Shown: positions 1-5,888 of the stretch, one piece after another
Position numbering within the stretch: position 1 is the first letter of the stretch
Layout of the letters: each line of letters begins with the position of its first letter
Assembly (NCBI GenBank): GCA_964589725.1
Contig: CAZPUJ010000381.1
Location: forward strand, 1-15,501
Source of the DNA: CAYSHJ01 sp964589725
Lineage (GTDB): Bacteria > Planctomycetota > Planctomycetia > Planctomycetales > Planctomycetaceae
Length of the DNA: 15,501 nucleotides
Reading direction: 5' to 3'
The notes under the pieces: generated by a model
The model's input: only the letters and a program-made list of their open reading frames with translations
Told to the model about the DNA's origin: nothing
Database searches by the model: none
Program-made: the position numbers and the translations under genes

Positions 1-1
1 T

Positions 2-2830
2 GAGCGCCAGGAGATTTCACGAATCGCCACCAGACGTGGCGGTGACAGTTCGCCGCGGGCACCACGGTCCAAGGGAAGTCAATCGCGACCATCACCGGGC
101 GTTGACCCGCTGTTAGATCGGCAGCAACTGGGGCGTTTCAAGCTGCTCAAGAAACTCGGCGAAGGGGGTATGGGGGCGGTTTGGAAAGCGGAAGACCCGC
201 TGGATGGCCGAGTCGTCGCGATCAAGGTATTGCGGTCAGAACTCGCCAGGAACGAAACCGCGCTGCGGCGTTTCCATCGCGAGGCGCGGATGCTCGCCGA
301 GGTCGAAAGTCCATACATCGCCAACTTGTTGGAACTCAATGAAGACGACGGCCTGCAATTCATCGTCATGGAGTTTGTCGACGGCCAGAACGTGCTCGAC
401 TGCCTGAAAGCGCGTGGCCGAATTCCGGAGCGTGACGCGGTGGCGATGGTCGCCGATGTCGCTCGGGCGCTCCGCGAAGCCCACGCACGCGGCGTCGTGC
501 ATCGCGATCTGAAGCCGGAAAACATGTTGCTGGTCGGAAATGCGGCCAACGACAACGCGCCTCCGCGCGTGAAGCTCACCGACTTTGGACTGGCTCGCGA
601 AATTCTGGAGTCGGAGTCGCAGCAAGTCACGAGCGCTGGGTCCGTACTGGGAACTCCGCTCTACATGGCTCCGGAGCAATGTTCGGGAACGGCGACTGTC
701 GATGCCCGTGCCGACGTCTATTCACTGGGAGCCACGCTGTTTTATTTGCTGGCGGGACGCCCGCCCTTCGAAGCGAACACCCTGATGGGCATCATCGCCA
801 AGCAAGTCAACGAGCCGGCCCCGCTTATCAGGACGATCGCCGCTGACCTGTCCGAAGCGGTCGAGCAAATCGTGGCCAAGTGTCTGGCCAAGAAGCCCGA
901 AGCCCGCTTCCAACATGCCGGCGAGTTGTTGGACGAACTCGAACGGCTGCAGCGCGGCGAGCCGACCAGCATCTTGGCGCATCCGGCATTGCCCCCTACC
1001 AATGCGCGGGACGTCATGTCGTTCGACTTCGTTTGGGAATTGCGGAACTCGCCGGAAAAACTCTGGCTGCACGTCTCGAACACCGAACGTCTCAATCGAG
1101 CTATCGGCCTCCCGGCGGTGGAGTGGACCGCCATGGCCAACGAACAGGGAGGCAGTCATCGCTTCGGTCGATTCCGCAAACTGGGCATGACGATCGGTTG
1201 GCAAGAGCATCCTTTCGAGTGGATCGAAGGCCGCCGCATGGGTGTGCTGCGCGAGTACCGCGAAGGACCGCTGAAATGGTTCACGAGCGTCGTGGAACTG
1301 ACTCCGCGATCGGGCGGCGGTACGACGCTGACGCATCGCATCCGGCTGGTCCCGTCCAATTTCATCGGGCGAACAGCCGCAAAAATTGAAGTGGGAGTGA
1401 AGAGCCGCAGGTCGCTCGATCAGGTTTATCACCGCATCGACGCAGCACTTTCGGGAGACCTGGGATCGCTGGGCGATCCGTTCGAAGACGTGCCAGATCT
1501 GCCGGCTGACAAGCAACGCAAACTAGACGCACGGCTCAAGCGTCTGGTCGAATTGGGCGTCGAGCCGTTCGTCGTGGAACGCTTCGGCGAGTACCTGTCC
1601 TCGGCACCGGTTCAGCAACTGGCGCGCATCCGACCAATCGCACTCGCTCAACGGTTGTCGGTCGATGAACGGCAAATGGTGGCCGCCTGCTTATATGGAG
1701 CACGTGAAGGGTTGCTTTCGTTGGTTTGGGACATCATTTGCCCGCTCTGCCGTATCCCGTCGCAGACTCAGGATTCATTGAAGCTGCTCAAAGAACACGG
1801 CAACTGCCAAGCCTGTCAATCGAACTTTGAACTCGACTTCGCCAAGTCGATCGAACTCGTGTTTCGAATCGCGCCCGACATCAAGGACTGCGAGACCGGC
1901 GTGTACTGCGTTGGCGGCCCGGCGCATTCGCCGCATGTCGTCGCGCAAGTCAGGCTCAAGCCCGGCGAAAAGTTCACTTGTGATCTCAATCTCGGCGAAG
2001 GTCTGTATCGGCTGCGGGGACCGCAATTGCCGTACGTCGTCGAATTCCGTGTGCTTTCGGGAGCGGGCGTTTCTCGCTGGGAACTGGATCTGTCGCGCGG
2101 CCCCACCGCCCACACGCCGCGCACCGTCCAAGCCGGGACACAGTTCTTCGTGCTGACCAACGATCAAGGGCACGAACTGGTCGCGCGGCTGGAGCGTGTC
2201 GCCAGTCGCGCCGATGCCTTGACCGCAGCTCGCGCCGCCGCGACGCCACTGTTCCGCGAATTGTTTCCGGGCGAATGCCTTTCCAGCAATCAGCTCATTC
2301 GCGTCGAGCAGATCACGCTGTTGCTGACCCGGCTCGACCGCGCTCAGCAGCTCTACTTTGAACTCGGAGATGCACGGGCTTTCGAGCGAGTTCACGAACA
2401 CTTCCAGCGGCTCAACCAGATCGTGCAGCGCGAAGGGGGCTCAATGGTCAAGACGTTAACCGAAGGGATCGAGGCGGTCTTCACGGAACCGCTCTGCGCC
2501 GTTCGCGCCGGCTTGGCAATGCGGGAACTTGGCGAATCGGACCTGAGCATCGCGATTCATCGCGGACCGGCGATGGTTGCCACGCTGAACGATCACCTCG
2601 CCTATTTCGGTGCGACGGTCAGCACGGCGGAACAACTGTTAGCGACGGCACCCAAACATGGCTCGGCCGCTCAGTTGGTCGTCAGCAACTCGATCGCGAT
2701 GGACGAGGCCGTCGCGGAAACGGTCGCCGCGCGCCAGCTTACCTTTGTCGTCGAACATCAGCTCTCCACGGCACCGCAAGTCTGGCTGCATCGCGTGCAG
2801 CCGATTGAGCCGTTGCGCAAAGCGAACTGA
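2..2830 (+). CDS. Ser/Thr protein kinase fused to SRPBCC-like, DUF5939-like and degenerate adenylate cyclase domains (5' partial)
   Basis: The frame is open to the left edge, so the start lies outside the window. The ATG at 170 falls inside the glycine-rich loop (LGEGGMGAVWKA) and cannot be the start. Numbering from the first visible codon, the kinase shows VAIK Lys75, HRDLKPEN at 167, DFG at 194 and APE at 223, so it looks catalytically complete. Residues 339-483 resemble an SRPBCC/START-type ligand-binding domain. Residues ~520-755 resemble DUF5939, with a four-Cys zinc-ribbon pattern (CPLC at 580, CQAC at 602). Residues ~771-880 have a class III nucleotide cyclase fold (GDARAFERVHEHF, IHRGP, DHLAYFG). 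The first metal Asp is replaced by Arg (codon 2330), the second by Glu (2462), and the transition-state Asn/Arg by Ser (2621) and Gln (2633). The cyclase part is therefore probably inactive and regulatory. At least 942 residues, cytoplasmic; no membrane segment is visible. The kinase call is firm; the domain borders are estimates. Confidence 0.93.
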   Translation, partial: ERQEISRIATRRGGDSSPRAPRSKGSQSRPSPGVDPLLDRQQLGRFKLLKKLGEGGMGAVWKAEDPLDGRVVAIKVLRSELARNETALRRFHREARMLAEVESPYIANLLELNEDDGLQFIVMEFVDGQNVLDCLKARGRIPERDAVAMVADVARALREAHARGVVHRDLKPENMLLVGNAANDNAPPRVKLTDFGLAREILESESQQVTSAGSVLGTPLYMAPEQCSGTATVDARADVYSLGATLFYLLAGRPPFEANTLMGIIAKQVNEPAPLIRTIAADLSEAVEQIVAKCLAKKPEARFQHAGELLDELERLQRGEPTSILAHPALPPTNARDVMSFDFVWELRNSPEKLWLHVSNTERLNRAIGLPAVEWTAMANEQGGSHRFGRFRKLGMTIGWQEHPFEWIEGRRMGVLREYREGPLKWFTSVVELTPRSGGGTTLTHRIRLVPSNFIGRTAAKIEVGVKSRRSLDQVYHRIDAALSGDLGSLGDPFEDVPDLPADKQRKLDARLKRLVELGVEPFVVERFGEYLSSAPVQQLARIRPIALAQRLSVDERQMVAACLYGAREGLLSLVWDIICPLCRIPSQTQDSLKLLKEHGNCQACQSNFELDFAKSIELVFRIAPDIKDCETGVYCVGGPAHSPHVVAQVRLKPGEKFTCDLNLGEGLYRLRGPQLPYVVEFRVLSGAGVSRWELDLSRGPTAHTPRTVQAGTQFFVLTNDQGHELVARLERVASRADALTAARAAATPLFRELFPGECLSSNQLIRVEQITLLLTRLDRAQQLYFELGDARAFERVHEHFQRLNQIVQREGGSMVKTLTEGIEAVFTEPLCAVRAGLAMRELGESDLSIAIHRGPAMVATLNDHLAYFGATVSTAEQLLATAPKHGSAAQLVVSNSIAMDEAVAETVAARQLTFVVEHQLSTAPQVWLHRVQPIEPLRKAN

Positions 2831-2873
2831 GGAACGGATACGAAACTACTTCGCCTGTTCGTGAGAGTTCCTG

Positions 2874-2972
2874 TTGCGAATCCCAGTGAACGCGATCAGA
2901 GGCGGTCCGGCGAGCGGGGGACGTCAGTCCCCCGAGTCTTGCGAATCCCGTTGAACGCGATCGGTGGCAGTC
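2874..2972. repeat. Pair of 34-bp imperfect direct repeats flanking a hairpin
   Basis: Positions 2874-2907 and 2939-2972 match at 29 of 34 bases, both beginning TTGCGAATCCC and sharing TGAACGCGATC. They are 65 bp apart, and the G/C hairpin lies between them. The arrangement suggests an intergenic repeat family in which hairpins are interspersed with a conserved spacer. Confidence 0.75.
2915..2934. repeat. REP-like palindromic hairpin
   Basis: A perfect 7-bp inverted repeat, CGGGGGA and TCCCCCG, with the loop CGTCAG. It starts about 85 bases after the kinase stop and has no following T-tract. It therefore looks like a dispersed palindromic element rather than an intrinsic terminator, though it could still protect the mRNA 3' end. 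Confidence 0.6.
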
Positions 2973-3049
2973 TGGGGCGGTCGAAGGTGCGAGCAGCCTG
3001 GGGTCGGAACTGCGTCGATGACTCACCGTGGCTCGCAGGCCGTCGCGGT

Positions 3050-3257
3050 ACTTGATTACGATGGCATGCACGGGATGCCCTTTGCCGCCCGCCTTCGTCG
3101 AGAGGCACGAATCGCCCTCGAAGTTGTAGAGCACTCGGCGCGTGCGTGGCGGAGACTTGTCCGCCTGAGACTTGTCCGCCTGACGGCGAACCGGCTCGTC
3201 GGCAGTGACCATAGCCGATGCCATCGACGGGACGAGTCCGGTCGCGGTATCTCTCAT
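3050..3257 (-). pseudogene. Probable relic of a secreted planctomycete protein
   Basis: The minus-strand translation includes PVRRQADKSQADKSPPRTRR followed by VLYNFEGDSCLSTKAGGKG (about 3200 down to 3078). From memory this resembles the region just after the signal peptide in a family of secreted planctomycete hypothetical proteins. After GGKG the reading changes to VHAIVIKYRDGLRATV, which does not continue that pattern and may come from another gene's C-terminal part. The frame runs on through unlikely sequence at both ends and has no start signal. I infer a joined pair of gene fragments, with low confidence. The resemblance is recalled, not searched. Confidence 0.3.
3154..3183. repeat. Exact 15-bp tandem duplication
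   Basis: GACTTGTCCGCCTGA occurs twice back to back (3154-3168 and 3169-3183). On the minus strand it adds QADKS twice inside the relic frame, a slippage-type expansion that keeps the frame. Confidence 0.85.
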
Positions 3258-3386
3258 TCTTCCCCGCGTGAGGTATATCGCGATGAGGCGAGCAACAGTG
3301 CTTCTGACGTAACGCGCGGCGTTGAGGCCGCTCGGCACGGCGAGTTGGTTGCGTCCCGCCGCGATCGCGTTGCGGCATTGAATCCG

Positions 3387-3407
3387 CCCGCAGCTTGTCG
3401 CTGCGGG
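3387..3407. repeat. Perfect 8-bp-stem hairpin beyond the pseudogene stop
   Basis: CCCGCAGC pairs with GCTGCGGG around the loop TTGTC. It lies about 25 bases past the minus-strand stop at 3433. No T-run follows on either strand, so it may be a REP-type element or a factor-dependent or mRNA-stabilising 3' structure rather than a classic terminator. Confidence 0.6.
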
Positions 3408-3432
3408 TGAGAATGTTCGCCTCGCCCAGCGG

Positions 3433-3999
3433 TTATTCGGGAGACATTCCGCCGTCCGCCAGCAGCTCGTTCCACCGTTGGCGGAATTGTAACTCACTCA
3501 AACCCAATGCCTGCAGCAGGCTCGCGTAGTTGTCTTGCACAGTCCTCATGTTCGAGTGTTGAACGCCGAGACTGCTCACGAAGATGGCCAGCGCGCGGCG
3601 CATCAGCGGCTCGGCTCGTGTCCATTCGGCGAGGCCGTGCCAACGCAAGTCGACTTGGTTGACCAGCCATGACGCTTGCGGGCGGTTTTCCTCTGTCCAC
3701 AGTTGAGCCAGTGCCTCGAACGGTTCCAACTCCCACCGCGCGTCCTGCCAGCGCGTGGTTTCCTGCAACACGTCATCGCGAGATTCCACAAGCTGCTGGA
3801 CCGCTCCTTGGCACGCCGCCCGTTCGTCTGACGACAGTTTGCGCTTTACTAGGTCTTGCACCAGGCAATGAACTCGCACCAGACGTTGGTCCGTCGTCTC
3901 TTCTTCCACACGCGTGAACAACGCCAAGCGCATCAAGCGGCGACAGAGGTCAGACCACGGATCAGACAACCGCGAACGCTGGCCCAATTCCGGGAGATC
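3433..3999 (-). pseudogene. C-terminal fragment of the TIR/NB-ARC/TPR protein (after the second TAG)
   Basis: This is the third open segment of one minus-strand reading frame, downstream of the in-frame TAG at 4000-4002. It begins DLPELGQRSRLSDPWSDLCR, matching the winged-helix-like end of planctomycete NB-ARC/STAND ATPases, followed by VRVHCLVQDLVKRKL. It then reads ARWELEPFEALAQLW and SWLVNQVDLRWHGLAEWTRA, and a single TPR-like unit (AEPLMRRALAIFVSSLGVQH). It ends with the usual C-terminal cap of these proteins (QDNYASLLQALGLSE) and stops at 3433. Relatives as I recall them carry several TPRs here, so repeats have probably been lost. A Met at 3987 could start a short product, but no convincing ribosome binding site precedes it. 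I read it as a decayed 3' end. Confidence 0.7.
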
Positions 4000-4578
4000 C
4001 TAAGTCACCAACGTGTGTAACCAGGGCAACGGCACCAGATCGGGAGGCAGCAACGCCGCGTACTCCATCGCGCGACGCTCCGCCGGTCGCAACTCGTCCA
4101 GCACGGGACCAAGCACCGCCGACAACCGTCGCTGATGATTGTGCCGCCGCAGTTCCACATCATCCGAGCCGGCGATCACCTCCAAGTCCTCCAACCCGAG
4201 ACCCTCCGCGAACTGGACGTAGGTTGTTTCGGGATGCGAGGCCAACCAGGCCGCGACCAACTCGACCGCCAGCGCGAAGCCGCCCAGGCGTTTGACGATG
4301 GTCATCGCGGCGGTGCGTTCGGAGGATGGGCACTCTTGCCCGTCTGTCTTAGGAGCAACGGACTCGACGGGCAGGAGTGCCCATCCTCCAAATGGCCGAT
4401 GCTTCTCCAGGAGGTCGAGTGCGTCGGCATCCGGCAGTTCACCCAATGTCAATGTCAGCCACGCGCCGCCGGAAGGAGGCAACAGCCGCGTGGTCGCCAA
4501 TAAATGCAGCTTCGGCCCCAGCGACGTGAGCAGGTCGGTCTCCTGCGGCGAGACGACTTGCAGGTCCGAAACGTTGTC
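4000..4578 (-). pseudogene. NB-ARC middle fragment of the TIR/STAND gene, with a palindromic insertion
   Basis: This segment lies in the same frame as its two neighbours, between the TAG at 4579-4581 and the TAG at 4000-4002. It starts DNVSDLQVVSPQETDLLTSL, the continuation of the Walker B region (HILLV-stop-DNV, where LLVLDNV is expected). It continues with HLLATTRLLPPSG, LGELPDADALDLLEKHRPF, IVKRLGGFALAVELVAAWLA, and AMEYAALLPPDLVPLPWLHT, all typical of the ARC and helical regions of these ATPases. Between HRPF and ERTAAMTIVKRLGG lies a 23-codon foreign stretch encoded by the palindromic element at 4321-4389. The stops look like single-base changes (for example TTG to TAG, CAG to TAG), with no frameshift. 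A functional product is unlikely. Confidence 0.72.
4321..4389. repeat. 69-bp palindromic (MITE/REP-like) element inserted in frame
   Basis: Left arm 4321-4344 and right arm 4366-4389 are inverted copies matching at 23 of 24 bases (left arm begins GGAGGATGGGCACTC), with a 21-base centre. The length is a multiple of three. On the minus strand the element reads GGWALLPVESVAPKTDGQEC plus PSS, open throughout, within a conserved NB-ARC block. No clear target-site duplication is visible. I recall similar GGATGGGCACTC palindromes as frequent repeats in planctomycete genomes. Confidence 0.85.
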
Positions 4579-5634
4579 CTACACCAGCAGGATGTGACCG
4601 ACCTTGTCAAGCCGCTCGCGCAGGCAATCCTTGATCGCCGCGAAGTACGTTTCGGCCGTTTCCCGCTCCTCGTCACTGATTTGGTCGCGAAACAAGTCGC
4701 CCAGAGAGAGCGCCGCGTCTCGCAGGCTCGTCTTGCCGTCACACGGGACCAGGAACCGGCCGCCCGGATACTCGCTGGCGAAGAAGTTGGGCGAAATGAA
4801 CGCCAGAAACAGCCGCGACTTCGCCAGCCCGTCATCTAACCGATGCTGCCAGTCGTCGAAGCTGCGGATGTCGTTCTTGTCGAAGAAGTAGGTCAGCTCG
4901 CGCCCGCCGCTGAACTTACGGTGCTCGGCCAATAGTTCTTCAACAAACCGCGTGATCCAGCCGCCGGAATTGTCGGCTCGGGCATAGGAGACGAAGAAGT
5001 CAAACTCGTCCGCATCGCGTGGCATGCTGGTGAACTCGCTGCGATCGGCGAGGTTGATCACCACCAGTTGCCGGACGCCGTCGCGCTTGTTGCGTCCATC
5101 CAAGTCCATGACGAACGACTTTGAAGTGCCATTGATCGGCGGCGTGAATCCGAGCCCTCGACCGGCCGGCAGAAAGAACAGGCCGCCGTTATAGTGACTG
5201 ACTCGATCTACGGCGGTGACGTTGGAGACCTTGCCCGACATCACGTCGACCAGACACGCATCGAGCGACCATTTGCCGGCTGACATCCGAAACGTCTTGT
5301 GCTCGTCCTCCCAGCGAGCGTTCTCCGTGTCTTGCCAACCGCGCGACACGATCGCCTGCTTGGCATCTGGTGACCAGTCCGTGAACTGAGTCCACGCATC
5401 AGGCTCGTTCGCGAGTTCTTCGGCAATCGGTCTGCGTCCCGTGCCGTCGGTGTGAACGACGACCGCTCTCATCCTGCGCACGTTGGCGTGCCGCCCGCCG
5501 GGCAGATTCGTCCGCCGCTCGGTGAAGCCAATCAGCGGTCCGACTGCGGCCGGTTCGTCAGCACGAACGGCGGCGACAATGGACAACAACCACAATCCAG
5601 CGAGCCAAACTCCGTTCCCGTAACGGTTGCTCAT
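4579..5634 (-). pseudogene. Chimeric TolB-like / TIR / NB-ARC N-terminal fragment
   Basis: The ATG at 5634 begins a 351-codon frame ending at a TAG. Residues 1-25 are a signal peptide (LAGLWLLSIVAAVRA). Residues 26-185 resemble the start of planctomycete TolB-like/PD40 beta-propeller proteins (WTQFTDWSPDAKQAIVSRGW, LVDVMSGKVSNVTAVDRVSH, VMDLDGRNKRD). At ~186 this stops. From Met204 a cytoplasmic-type TIR domain begins (FDFFVSYARAD, YFFDKNDIRSFDDWQHRL, AFISPNFFASEY). At residue 289 the TIR reads straight into PGGRFLVPCDG, a sequence normally well after the P-loop of the NB-ARC domain. The rest of the TIR, including the region where the NADase Glu would lie, and the Walker A motif are missing. 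The frame ends at HILLV, in Walker B. The start has an ATGA overlap with an upstream remnant. A secreted TIR protein makes little sense; I read this as a rearranged gene. Confidence 0.75.
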
Positions 5635-5868
5635 TCTTTCGTCCGAATCAGGATATCAAACAACTCACCATACCGTTTCCCGTCCAGTGTGATATCGAAT
5701 GGGACGATTTGCACCCCCTGCGAAAGTTGCGCATGGTGACGGTCACCTGCTGCACGTCGATCTCCTTCAGTTCGAGCTGCGCTCGCAGGCTGACGATGAT
5801 TGTCGTGCTCTGCTGATCGACAGCCGTTTCGCAACATGTCGCGTCCGCAACTTGATAACCGGCTGAAG
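5631..5868 (-). pseudogene. C-terminal remnant of an unrecognised gene, frameshifted, coupled to the TolB-like start
   Basis: The last part of the minus-strand frame reads QGVQIVPFDITLDGKRYGEL and FDILIRTKE, ending in a TGA whose ATGA overlaps the next start, typical of translational coupling. Upstream of a run of five G residues on the minus strand (near 5714-5718) that frame becomes implausible. A different frame gives protein-like sequence (STTIIVSLRAQLELKEIDVQ, QVTVTMRNF). A single frameshift at the G run would join the two into one C-terminal region of about 80 residues. No start is present before the divergent gene at 5889. I do not recognise the family. Confidence 0.45.
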
Positions 5869-5888
5869 CCTCGCTACTTTTCGGAGCT

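Larger units (their letters stand above)
2831..3432. other. Gene-free repeat-rich stretch between the kinase and the decayed TIR/STAND locus
   Basis: About 600 bases with no credible intact gene. It holds a pair of 34-bp imperfect direct repeats, a G/C hairpin between them, a 15-bp exact tandem duplication, a relic of a minus-strand gene and a hairpin just beyond the stop of the minus-strand pseudogene. Small open frames here are not supported by start signals. The kinase (plus) and the pseudogene (minus) converge on this stretch. I saw no T-tract terminator for either. Confidence 0.7.

Noticed and set aside
722..1516. 264-codon open frame on the minus strand inside the kinase gene
   Set aside because: It is antisense to a region with intact kinase and SRPBCC-like coding, and the translation is Arg/His/Gln-rich without domain signals.
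2739..3497. 252-codon minus-strand frame across the repeat-rich stretch
   Set aside because: As a whole it overlaps the kinase 3' end and the pseudogene 3' end in wrong frames and has no start signal. Only its middle (3050-3257) reads like protein, and that part is reported as a relic.
4135..4839. Several plus-strand open frames over the NB-ARC fragment
   Set aside because: They are complements of the recognisable NB-ARC coding and of the palindromic element, with no domain content of their own.
3433..5634. TAG recoding (readthrough or a reassigned amber codon) in the TIR/STAND frame
   Set aside because: The low-complexity gene at 5889 and the zinc-ribbon gene end at TAG in the normal way. 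The locus also shows domain loss and chimerism, so decay is the simpler reading. No suppressor element was seen.
3433..5634. Intact TIR-based antiviral system
   Set aside because: The TIR is cut before its end, the Walker A motif is missing, two stops interrupt the frame and no partner effector or sensor gene is nearby.
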